Below, in pieces: positions 7,852 through 15,637 of a stretch of DNA of 64,000 bases. The DNA comes from Paraburkholderia phenoliruptrix (GTDB taxonomy: Bacteria; Pseudomonadota; Gammaproteobacteria; Burkholderiales; Burkholderiaceae), in NCBI RefSeq assembly GCF_902859825.1, contig NZ_CADIKB010000001.1:124001-188000 (forward strand), in the 5' to 3' direction. Under the pieces are notes generated by a model. The model was not told the DNA's origin. It saw only the letters and a program-made list of their open reading frames with translations, and did not search any database. The translations under genes and the position numbers were made by a program. The stretch's first letter is position 1. Every line of letters begins with the position of its first letter.

Positions 7852-9354
7852 ATGTTGCTGGGTCATCCGGTTCTGTTCAAATCGCTGTGCTACGTCGACG
7901 GGCGCTGGGTGCACAGCGCGAGCGCAGCCAGTATCGAGGTGCGCAACCCCGCGGATCAGCAGGTGCTCGGTCATGTGCCGATGCTCGACGCGGTGCAGAT
8001 CACCGAGGCAGTCGACGCCGCGCAGCGCGCCTTTTCCGCGTGGCGCTGGTTGCCGCTGGCGCAACGCGCGTCGTTGCTGCTGCGCTGGCATGAACTGATC
8101 CTGCGCCATCAGCACGACCTCGCCGCCATTCTCTCGCTGGAACAAGGCAAGCCGCTTGCCGAAGCACGCGGCGAGATTGCGTATGGCGCGAGTTTCGTCG
8201 AATGGTTCGCGCATGAAGTACGGCGCCTGAATGGCCGCACGATTCCCACGCATATCGACGGCGCGCAGCTCGGCACGGTGATCGAGCCCGTCGGCGTTGC
8301 GGCCTTGATCACGCCGTGGAATTTTCCATGCGCGATGATCACGCGCAAGGCGGCTGCCGCGCTCGCGGCGGGCTGTACGGTGGTGGTGAAGCCTGCGCAT
8401 GAAACGCCGTTCTCGGCGCTCGCGCTCGCTCAACTCGCCGAAGAGGCCGGTTTTCCTGCGGGCGTGTTCAATGTGGTGCTAGGCGAGCCGCAGATGGCGA
8501 TGCAGACGCTCGTAGCCGATCGGCGTGTTCGCTCAGTGAGCTTCACCGGTTCGACTCGCGTCGGCGCACTCGTCATGCAAGCCGTGGCGAGCGCCGGCAT
8601 CAAAAAGACGGCGCTCGAGTTAGGCGGCAACGCGCCTTTCATCGTGGCCGAAGACGCCGATCTGGATCAGGCCGTGCGCGTTGCGGTCGCCGCCAAATTC
8701 CAGACTTCTGGCCAGGACTGTTGCGCGGCGAATCGCATTTTCGTTGCGCGTGCGCTGTACGAGGCGTTCGTCACACGCTACAGCGATGCGGTTCGCGCCT
8801 TGAAAGTCGGCTCGGCATTCGAAGCCGACGTGGACGTCGGCCCGCTGATGCACCAGGCCGCATTCGACACGACCCTGGAGCGCGTCGCGGACGCGCAGGC
8901 GAAGGGCGCACGGATCACGGTGGGCGGGGCAGCGCATGAGCGCGGCGGCTGGTTCTTCGAGCCGACCGTGGTGGCCGACGCCGCGCCCGGCATGCGCATT
9001 TACGACGAGGAAAACTTCGCGCCGATTTCCGCGCTGACGCCCTTCGATTCGCTCAACGAAGTAATCGAGCGCGCGAACGACACCGAGTACGGTCTCGCCG
9101 CTTACGTCTGTTCGCGCGATCTGAACACGGTCTTTCAACTGATTCGCCGTCTCGACTTCGCCATGGTCTCCGTGAACGGCGCGAAGTTCACCGGTGCGCC
9201 GATTCCCTTTGGCGGCATCAAATCGTCGGGTCTCGGCCGCGAAGGCGGCGCCGAGGGCTTCGAGCCGTTTGTCGAGACGCGCTATTTCTGCCTCGGCCAG
9301 CTCGGCTTGCCGCTGAGCGCTAATCTTCCTGCTCGCAGCGCCGCCGCCGCATAA
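7852..9354 (+). CDS. doeC: Aldehyde dehydrogenase DoeC (aspartate-semialdehyde/succinate-semialdehyde type)
   Basis: A 500-aa NAD(P)+ aldehyde dehydrogenase. The cofactor and oxyanion region is TPWNFPCAMITRKAAAALAAG, the general-base glutamate lies in KKTALELGGNAP, and the catalytic cysteine lies in TSGQDCCAANR (C290/C291). In ectoine breakdown it oxidises L-aspartate-beta-semialdehyde, made by DoeD, to aspartate; the family resembles GabD. The start ATG at 7852 follows AGGAG at 7841-7845. It is followed 33 bp later by doeD. It might also oxidise succinate semialdehyde; substrate choice rests on the neighbours. Confidence 0.88.
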   Translation: MLLGHPVLFKSLCYVDGRWVHSASAASIEVRNPADQQVLGHVPMLDAVQITEAVDAAQRAFSAWRWLPLAQRASLLLRWHELILRHQHDLAAILSLEQGKPLAEARGEIAYGASFVEWFAHEVRRLNGRTIPTHIDGAQLGTVIEPVGVAALITPWNFPCAMITRKAAAALAAGCTVVVKPAHETPFSALALAQLAEEAGFPAGVFNVVLGEPQMAMQTLVADRRVRSVSFTGSTRVGALVMQAVASAGIKKTALELGGNAPFIVAEDADLDQAVRVAVAAKFQTSGQDCCAANRIFVARALYEAFVTRYSDAVRALKVGSAFEADVDVGPLMHQAAFDTTLERVADAQAKGARITVGGAAHERGGWFFEPTVVADAAPGMRIYDEENFAPISALTPFDSLNEVIERANDTEYGLAAYVCSRDLNTVFQLIRRLDFAMVSVNGAKFTGAPIPFGGIKSSGLGREGGAEGFEPFVETRYFCLGQLGLPLSANLPARSAAAA

Positions 9355-9387
9355 GCCGAATTCATGAATTCAACGAAGGAGCATTCC

Positions 9388-10803
9388 ATGACTCAGTTCG
9401 AACAACGCCAGCAACTCGATCAGCTTTTCAGTGCCGACCGCGCGCATTTCATGCATCCTTCGACGCATGCTCACGATCATGCGAGCGGCGCGCTGCCGGG
9501 GCGGATCGTGACGGGCGCGAAAGGCATTCGCATAGAAGACCACGAGGGCCGGTCTTTTATCGACGCATTCGCGGGACTCTACTGCGTGAACATCGGTTAT
9601 GGCCGCACGGAGGTTGCCGAGGCAATCTACGAGCAGGCGAAGAAACTCGCTTACTACCACACGTATGTCGGTCACTCGACCGATACGATTATCGAGCTGT
9701 CTTCGCGCATCATCGAGTGGGCGCCGCAAGGCATGAAGAAAGTCTATTACGGCATGTCTGGCTCGGATGCAAACGAAACGCAGATCAAGCTCGTCTGGTA
9801 CTACAACAACGTGAAGGGCCGGCCAAACAAGAAGAAAATTATCTCGCGGCAGCGCGGCTATCACGGCTCGGGCATCGTCACCGGCAGCCTGACCGGTCTG
9901 CCGAGCTTCCATCAATATTTCGACCTGCCGATCGAGCGCGTGAAGCACACCACATGTCCGCACTGGTATCGCAACGCGCCGGCCGGCATGAACGAAACGC
10001 AGTTCGTCGCATACTGCGTCGAGGAGCTCGAACAGCTGATCGCGCGCGAAGGCGCCCACACCATCGCTGCGTTCATCGGCGAACCGGTCATGGGCACGGG
10101 CGGCATTCTGCCGCCGCCGGCGGGCTATTGGCCCGCGATCCAGCAAGTGCTGAAGCGGCACGACATTCTGCTCATCTGCGACGAAGTGGTATGCGGTTTC
10201 GGCCGCCTCGGTTCGAAGATGGGCGCGCAGCACTACGGCATCACGCCGGATCTCATCACGGTCGCAAAGGGACTGACGAGCGCCTATGCGCCGCTCTCCG
10301 GCGTGATTGTGAGCGAGGGTGTGTGGGATGTGATCGACAAGGCTTCGCAGGAATTCGGTCCAATGGGTCACGGCTGGACGTACTCGGGACACCCGATCTG
10401 CGCGGCCGCGGCGCTGGCGAACCTCGATATCCTCGAGCGCGAGGATCTGACGCAAAACGCGGCGCAAACCGGCGCGTACCTGCTTGAACAGCTGCATGCC
10501 GCATTCGATTCGCATCCGCTCGTCGGCGAAGTGCGCGGCGCGGGCATGCTGGCCGCGCTCGAATTCATGGCCGACAAGGATGCGCGCCGGCCGTTCGATC
10601 CGGCGCTGAAAGTCGGTCCGCGCGTGTCGGCTGCTGCGTTGCAGCGCGGGTTGATCGCGCGCGCCATGCCGCACGGCGACATTCTCGGCTTCGCGCCGCC
10701 GCTCGTGACTTCGCGCGCCGATGTCGACGAGATCGTGCGGCTCGCGCGCGCCGCGGTGGACGAAGTCGCCTCGCAGGTTCTCACGCCGGCTGCGGCCGCT
10801 TGA
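9388..10803 (+). CDS. doeD: Diaminobutyrate--2-oxoglutarate/pyruvate aminotransferase DoeD
   Basis: A 471-aa class-III PLP aminotransferase. Family signatures are YYGMSGSDANETQIKLVWYY, the DEVVCGFGRLG aspartate motif and the PLP lysine in TVAKGLTSAYAPLSG (K294). DoeD transaminates L-2,4-diaminobutyrate to aspartate-semialdehyde, which DoeC oxidises. An ATG at 9364 is also in frame, but AAGGAG at 9375-9380 lies inside that extension and 7 nt before the ATG at 9388, so the shorter start is chosen. It is the last gene of the ectoine cluster. Confidence 0.9.
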   Translation: MTQFEQRQQLDQLFSADRAHFMHPSTHAHDHASGALPGRIVTGAKGIRIEDHEGRSFIDAFAGLYCVNIGYGRTEVAEAIYEQAKKLAYYHTYVGHSTDTIIELSSRIIEWAPQGMKKVYYGMSGSDANETQIKLVWYYNNVKGRPNKKKIISRQRGYHGSGIVTGSLTGLPSFHQYFDLPIERVKHTTCPHWYRNAPAGMNETQFVAYCVEELEQLIAREGAHTIAAFIGEPVMGTGGILPPPAGYWPAIQQVLKRHDILLICDEVVCGFGRLGSKMGAQHYGITPDLITVAKGLTSAYAPLSGVIVSEGVWDVIDKASQEFGPMGHGWTYSGHPICAAAALANLDILEREDLTQNAAQTGAYLLEQLHAAFDSHPLVGEVRGAGMLAALEFMADKDARRPFDPALKVGPRVSAAALQRGLIARAMPHGDILGFAPPLVTSRADVDEIVRLARAAVDEVASQVLTPAAAA

Positions 10804-10942
10804 GTAAGGCCGTGCGCCTCTTTGTGTGCCGCAGCACTCGCCATACGGAAATGCGCGGCTTCGCAAGGAGGCGCTTCACATGTTATAAGCCCAAGGCAGC
10901 TGTAGTTATCGTCAGGTGAAACAGTCGTCTTGGGGGATATCA

Positions 10943-12676
10943 ATGAAGTTGTTCCGCAACGCCAGAGCGTCCGCCAGCGTATTTGCGCTGGCCACAGTGT
11001 TGTCTGTTTCCTTCGGCTTTCTGGAGGCCACGCCGGCCGTCGCGAAGCCGCCCGCGAAAGCGCAGCCGCCTGTACTGACAGCGTCCGCGATCGCGGTCGC
11101 CGACGCATACAGCGCCGATGCCGCCGAACAGATCTTCAAGGAGGGCGGCAATGCGGTCGATGCCGCGGTCGCCATTGCCTTTACGCTGGCCGTGACCTAT
11201 CCGGAAGCGGGCAACATCGGCGGCGGCGGTTTCATGACGCTGTATGTGGCCGGCAAGCCGTACTTCCTCGACTATCGCGAGCGCGCGCCGCTGGCGGCCA
11301 CGAAGAACATGTATCTCGACGACAAGGGCGAGGTCATCAAAGGCATGAGCCTGTACGGCTATCGCGCGGTGGGCGTGCCCGGCACGGTGGACGGCATGTG
11401 GCAGGCGCAGCGCCGCTTCGGCAAGCTCAAGTGGAAGCAGGTGCTCGCGCCGGCCATCCACTACGCGCGCGACGGCTTCGTGGTCAGCGAGCAACTGCAG
11501 CAGCGCCGCGATGCGGCCGCCAAGGAATTCGCCGGCAAGACGAACTTCGACACCTATTTCGGCGAGATGAAGCAGGGCGTCAACTTCAAGCAGCCGGATC
11601 TTGCCGCCGTGTTGCAGCGCATTGCCGACCAGGGCGCGAAAGATTTCTATTCGGGTAAGACCGCCGATCTGATCGCGGAATCCATGCGCGGTCACGGCCT
11701 CATCACAAAGGCCGATTTGCAGCAGTACAAGGCCGTGTGGCGTCAGCCCATCCAGGCCGACTGGAAAGGCTACCGCGTGTACACCGCGCCGCCTCCGAGT
11801 TCGGGCGGCATCGGCCTCGTGCAACTGCTGAAAATGAAGGCCGATCTTGCGTCGGACTTCAAGGACGTGCCGCTCAATTCGCCGCAATACATTCACCTGA
11901 TCGCGGAAATCGAGAAGCGCGTGTTCGCCGACCGCGCGCAATATCTCGGCGATCCCGACTTCTACAAGGTGCCGGTCGCGCAACTGACCGACGACCCGTA
12001 CATCGCGAAGCGCGCCGCCGAAGTCAATCCCGACACGCCGTCGGACACCAAGAGCGTGCAGCCGGGCCTCGGCACGTCGATGCCGGAGAAGGCCGAGACC
12101 ACACATTTCTCCGTGGTCGACAAGTGGGGCAACGCGGTGTCGAACACGTACACGATCAACGGCTACTTCGGTTCGGGCGTGGTCGCGGATCGCACGGGCA
12201 TCGTGCTGAACGACGAGATGGACGACTTCTCGGCGAAGCCCGGCGTGGCGAACATGTTCGGCGTGGTGGGCAGCGACGCCAACTCGATCGAACCGAAAAA
12301 GCGCCCGCTCTCTTCCATGAGCCCGACCATCCTCACGAAGGACGGCAAGGTGTCCCTCGTGATCGGCACGCCGGGTGGTTCGCGCATTTTCACGTCGATC
12401 TTCCAGGTGATCAACAACATCTACGACTTCAACATGCCGCTGCCGGACGCAGTTGCCGCGATGCGTTTCCATCACCAGTTGCTGCCGCCGAACACGATTT
12501 TCTGGGAGCCGTACATGCCCATCAACGGCGAGCTCGCGAAACAGGTCGAGGCAAAGGGCTACAACCTGAAGGCGCAGAATTTCAACGGCGACATTCAGGC
12601 AATCAAGATCAACGACAATACGCCCGAGCCGGCAGCGGATCCGCGCGGCCGCGGCGTCACGCGGATCATTCAGTAG
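10943..12676 (+). CDS. ggt: Gamma-glutamyltransferase
   Basis: A 577-aa periplasmic Ntn hydrolase that cleaves gamma-glutamyl bonds of glutathione. It has a signal peptide (MKLFRNARASASVFALATVL..., cleavage near PAVAK) and a large-subunit region with GGNAVDAAVAIAFTLAVTYPEAGNIGGGGF. The autoprocessing site is at T386 in the TTHFSVVDKWGN motif, where the small subunit would begin, and PGGSRIF follows. The start ATG at 10943 follows GGGGG (10932-10936); an upstream GTG at 10916 would precede this ribosome site and is not used. A terminator lies after the gene. Confidence 0.93.
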   Translation: MKLFRNARASASVFALATVLSVSFGFLEATPAVAKPPAKAQPPVLTASAIAVADAYSADAAEQIFKEGGNAVDAAVAIAFTLAVTYPEAGNIGGGGFMTLYVAGKPYFLDYRERAPLAATKNMYLDDKGEVIKGMSLYGYRAVGVPGTVDGMWQAQRRFGKLKWKQVLAPAIHYARDGFVVSEQLQQRRDAAAKEFAGKTNFDTYFGEMKQGVNFKQPDLAAVLQRIADQGAKDFYSGKTADLIAESMRGHGLITKADLQQYKAVWRQPIQADWKGYRVYTAPPPSSGGIGLVQLLKMKADLASDFKDVPLNSPQYIHLIAEIEKRVFADRAQYLGDPDFYKVPVAQLTDDPYIAKRAAEVNPDTPSDTKSVQPGLGTSMPEKAETTHFSVVDKWGNAVSNTYTINGYFGSGVVADRTGIVLNDEMDDFSAKPGVANMFGVVGSDANSIEPKKRPLSSMSPTILTKDGKVSLVIGTPGGSRIFTSIFQVINNIYDFNMPLPDAVAAMRFHHQLLPPNTIFWEPYMPINGELAKQVEAKGYNLKAQNFNGDIQAIKINDNTPEPAADPRGRGVTRIIQ

Positions 12677-12742
12677 GCGTTGCTTAAGGCGCGTATGACG
12701 GCGCATCCGTCGCGATGTGCCGTCGCAAGGCGATCAGCACAG

Positions 12743-12777
12743 GACCTCGCGCTTGAAAGAGCCCGAGGTCTTTTTTT
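12743..12777 (+). terminator. Rho-independent terminator after ggt
   Basis: GACCTCG-C-GCT, a 6-nt loop, AGC-C-CGAGGTC forms a 10-bp stem interrupted by one C-C mismatch, and TTTTTTT (12771-12777) follows directly. It lies between the convergent genes ggt and the HtrA-like protease and fits ggt in the rightward direction. Confidence 0.85.
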
Positions 12778-12787
12778 CGTGCGGAAA

Positions 12788-13822
12788 TCAGCTGGTCTGT
12801 TCGACGGGCGTCACCGTCAGTTCGAGCCGCTGCGCGCCGCGCAGCACCGTCACGTTGACGGGCTTGTCGATGCGCGAGGCGTCGAGCGTGCGTTGCAGCG
12901 CATCCACATCCTGCACGGGTTGCGAGTCGACGGCGACGATGGTGTCGTCCGTGCGCAGACCGCCCGTCGCCGCCGGGCTGCCTTTGACGATTTCCATCAC
13001 GTGCACGGCGCTTTGCGCGGTCAAGCCGAAATAGCGCTGCACGCGGCGCGACAGCGGCGTGGTCGTGCCCGCCACGCCGATATACGCGCGCCTCACGCGG
13101 CCGTGCGCGAAGATCTGCATGATCACCCACTTCGCGGTGTCGATTGCGGTGGCGAAGCAGATGGCCTGCGCGCCGGGAATAATCGCGGTGTTCACGCCGA
13201 TGACCTGTCCCGCGGAATTGATCAGCGGGCCGCCCGAGTTGCCGGGATTGAGCGCGGCATCGGTCTGGATGACGTCGTAGATCATGCGGCCGGAATTCGA
13301 GCGCAGCGAGCGGCCGAGCGCCGACACGACGCCCGTGGTCACTGTTTGCGCGAGGCCGAGCGGATTGCCGACGGCGATGGCGATCTGTCCCACGCGCAGC
13401 TTCGACGAATCGCCGAGTTCGACGTGCGGCAGCGGCTCCGGCGAGCCGATGCGCAGTACGGCGAGATCGCTGCCGGGATCGTCGCCGACCAGATCGGCGT
13501 CGAATTTGGCGCCGTCGGCCAGCGTCACCTGAATATGCGTTGCGCCGTGCACGACGTGGCTATTGGTGAGCAGATAGCCGTCGGGCGTGAAGATAAAGCC
13601 CGAGCCGGTGCCGCCGCGCTCGCGGCCCGCTGCGGCGCCGGGCAGCCGGCGTTCGACGGAAATAAAGGCGACGGCCTGCTGCACGCGCTCGAGCGCGCCG
13701 ATCACGGTGCGCGAGTAGGCGTCGAGCAGAGCGTCGTCGGATAGCGGGGTCAGGGGGGGCGGCCCGGGGGCGTCGGATGCGGCGCGCGACAGGTCATCGA
13801 TGAAGCGTGGACGGCTTCCCAT
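12788..13822 (-). CDS. HtrA/DegP-like S1C serine protease with PDZ domain
   Basis: A 344-aa trypsin-like protease with the complete triad: H89 in TNSHVV, D119 in PGSDLAVLR, S196 in LNPGNSGGPL. A single PDZ domain (about 250-335) contains IVKGSPAATGGLRTDDTIVAVD. No signal peptide or membrane anchor is visible at the N terminus (MGSRPRFIDDLSRAASDAPG), unlike periplasmic DegP, so it may act in the cytoplasm or use another start. It converges with ggt and diverges from the VOC gene at 13984. Its substrate is unknown. Confidence 0.88.
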   Translation of the reverse strand: MGSRPRFIDDLSRAASDAPGPPPLTPLSDDALLDAYSRTVIGALERVQQAVAFISVERRLPGAAAGRERGGTGSGFIFTPDGYLLTNSHVVHGATHIQVTLADGAKFDADLVGDDPGSDLAVLRIGSPEPLPHVELGDSSKLRVGQIAIAVGNPLGLAQTVTTGVVSALGRSLRSNSGRMIYDVIQTDAALNPGNSGGPLINSAGQVIGVNTAIIPGAQAICFATAIDTAKWVIMQIFAHGRVRRAYIGVAGTTTPLSRRVQRYFGLTAQSAVHVMEIVKGSPAATGGLRTDDTIVAVDSQPVQDVDALQRTLDASRIDKPVNVTVLRGAQRLELTVTPVEQTS

Positions 13823-13983
13823 GGCGATGCTCCAGATAAACGGACCCGCAGATGCGGGGCGTGCGCGGCGTTTTCAAGGGTGAAGCGGCGCGCGCGTGGC
13901 GGATCGCGCTGTGTGAGACACTTTGCAATAGCAGATGATGAGCGAGCCATTCACGGCCCGTCACGCCACATCAGGGAGTCATC

Positions 13984-14400
13984 ATGAACCCGTCCGCCAC
14001 GTCTTCCGATGCTTCCGCAACGTCTTCCGGCACCGCGCCCGGCGAACCGCGGATCGAGTCGCTGAGCGCGATCACGCTTGCCACCGGCGACATGCGGCAA
14101 GCGGTGCGTTTCTACGAGGCCCTTGGTTTTCCGCTCAAGTTCGGCGGTGAAGAGGCTGATTTCACGTCGTTTGCGTTCGGCGGCGCATATCTGAACCTGA
14201 TCGCCGACCCGCGGGCGCCGGTCAACTGGTGGGGGCGCGTGATCGTCTACGTATCGGATGTCGACGCGATTTATCGCAAGGCGCTGGCGGCGGGCTTCGC
14301 GCCGTCGTTCGCGCCGTCCGACGCGCCTTGGGGCGAGCGCTATTTTCACCTCACCGATCCGGATGGGCACGAACTCAGCTTCGCCAAACCGCTGCGCTAG
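13984..14400 (+). CDS. VOC (glyoxalase/bleomycin-resistance) family protein
   Basis: A 138-aa small metal-dependent-fold protein. ESLSAITLATGDMRQAVRFYEALGFPLKFGG begins the first beta-alpha-beta-beta-beta unit, and YFHLTDPDGHELSFAKPL ends the second; this DPDGHEL motif carries the usual metal-ligand glutamate. The first 20 residues are a Ser/Ala/Thr-rich, probably disordered extension. The substrate cannot be told. AGGGAG (13973-13978) precedes the ATG. It is followed after 141 bp by ppk2. Confidence 0.8.
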   Translation: MNPSATSSDASATSSGTAPGEPRIESLSAITLATGDMRQAVRFYEALGFPLKFGGEEADFTSFAFGGAYLNLIADPRAPVNWWGRVIVYVSDVDAIYRKALAAGFAPSFAPSDAPWGERYFHLTDPDGHELSFAKPLR

Positions 14401-14472
14401 CCGCGAGTGCCGGCGGGAAACTCGCTATCATGAAGCGGCTGAACGGTAACACGGCTGACACCGGACGCACCG

Positions 14473-14519
14473 ATAATCGGGCGCGTCCGCGTCGCGCATA
14501 CCGCCGCGCGCCCGATTAT
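14473..14519 (+). other. Long inverted repeat in the ppk2 leader
   Basis: A perfect 13-bp inverted repeat (ATAATCGGGCGCG / CGCGCCCGATTAT) with a 21-nt loop ends 22 bp before the ppk2 start codon. Only two T residues follow the right arm, so it is a weak terminator for the upstream VOC gene at best. It could shape the ppk2 leader RNA; the role is unknown. Confidence 0.55.
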
Positions 14520-14541
14520 TTCCGTCGCCAGGAGAGCCGCA

Positions 14542-15468
14542 ATGAAAGAGCAGGACCCGAGACCTGAGGCCGAGTTGCTGATCGAGCGGCAACGCCGTTT
14601 CGAGGAAGACCTGATCGACGCGTACGACGAGGAACTCGAAATGGAGGTCGACGACCGCATCCTCGACGGTCCGGAGGCCTTCACGCGCGAGCACCGCGAA
14701 GCACGCAAGATGTATTTCCGCGAGCTGTTCCGTTTGCAGGGCGAGCTCGTCAAGCTACAGGACTGGATCGTGCAGACGGGCCATCGGCTGGTGGTGATTT
14801 TCGAGGGACGCGATGCCGCGGGCAAGGGCGGCGCGATCAAGCGCATCACGCAGCGGCTCAATCCGCGTGTGTGCCGCGTCGCGGCGCTGCCGGCGCCGAA
14901 CAATCGCGAGCGCACCCAATGGTATTTCCAGCGCTACGTCTCGCATCTGCCGGCGGGCGGCGAGATGGTGCTGTTCGATCGCAGCTGGTACAACCGCGCG
15001 GGCGTCGAACGTGTGATGAATTTCTGCACCGACGAGGAATACGAAGAGTTTTTCCGCTCCGTGCCCGAATTCGAAAAGATGCTGGTGCGCAGCGGCGTGC
15101 AGATCGTCAAGTACTGGTTCTCCATCACCGACGAGGAGCAGGAAATCCGCTTCCAGAACCGCATTCACGATCCGCTGAAGCAATGGAAGCTGAGCCCGAT
15201 GGATCTGGAAAGCCGCCGCCGCTGGGAGGCTTACACGCAGGCAAAAGAGGTGATGCTGCAACGCTCGCACATTCCCGAGGCGCCCTGGTGGGTGGTGCAG
15301 GCGGTCGACAAGAAGCGCGCACGCCTGAACTGCATTCACCATCTGCTGAGTCAGGTGCCGTATCACGAGATCGAGCATCCACGTGTGGAATTGCCCGCGC
15401 GGGTTTATCACGACGAGTACAGCCGGCAGCCGGTGCCGGCTTCGATGATTGTGCCTGAGGTGTATTGA
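14542..15468 (+). CDS. ppk2: Polyphosphate kinase 2 (PPK2) family protein
   Basis: A 308-aa single-domain PPK2 that moves phosphate between polyphosphate and nucleotides. Walker A lies at residues 89-97 (GRDAAGKGG), and the Walker B/lid-start motif is DRSWYNRAGVE (about 147-157). The lid region contains QEIRFQNRIHDPLKQWKLSPMD, and RSHIPEAPWWVVQA follows. The length fits one-domain PPK2 enzymes. Its neighbours, a PiT phosphate transporter (convergent) and a CHAD protein, make a phosphate-storage neighbourhood. AGGAG at 14529-14533 precedes the ATG. Whether it makes NTP/NDP or polyphosphate cannot be told from sequence. Confidence 0.9.
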   Translation: MKEQDPRPEAELLIERQRRFEEDLIDAYDEELEMEVDDRILDGPEAFTREHREARKMYFRELFRLQGELVKLQDWIVQTGHRLVVIFEGRDAAGKGGAIKRITQRLNPRVCRVAALPAPNNRERTQWYFQRYVSHLPAGGEMVLFDRSWYNRAGVERVMNFCTDEEYEEFFRSVPEFEKMLVRSGVQIVKYWFSITDEEQEIRFQNRIHDPLKQWKLSPMDLESRRRWEAYTQAKEVMLQRSHIPEAPWWVVQAVDKKRARLNCIHHLLSQVPYHEIEHPRVELPARVYHDEYSRQPVPASMIVPEVY

Positions 15469-15532
15469 GCGGTATCGGTCAGCGCGAGCGGCGAAGCCGC
15501 CCGTGTTCGTCGGGCAGCAGCGCCGCAACTTG

Positions 15533-15594
15533 ATCGACTCATGGTTTGAGTCGATTAGCGCCGCAATCGACTCAAACCGCATCGGACTCAAACC
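15533..15594. other. Overlapping hairpin-forming repeats between ppk2 and the PiT gene
   Basis: Between these convergent genes, GGTTTGAGTCGATT (15543-15556) pairs perfectly over 14 bp with AATCGACTCAAACC (15565-15578) around an 8-nt loop. The same left arm can instead pair with ATCGACTCA (15533-15541), and a further copy GACTCAAACC lies at 15585-15594. The structures are mutually exclusive. No T run follows on either strand. A terminator or message-end stabiliser for both genes is likely. Confidence 0.6.
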
Positions 15595-15637
15595 CTATCG
15601 ACTTAGATGCCGCCCCTCGTCAAGCGCCGCTGACTCC

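Noticed and set aside
10940..12706. 588-codon minus-strand frame opposite ggt
   Set aside because: Antisense shadow of gamma-glutamyltransferase; rich in Arg, His and Val without motifs.
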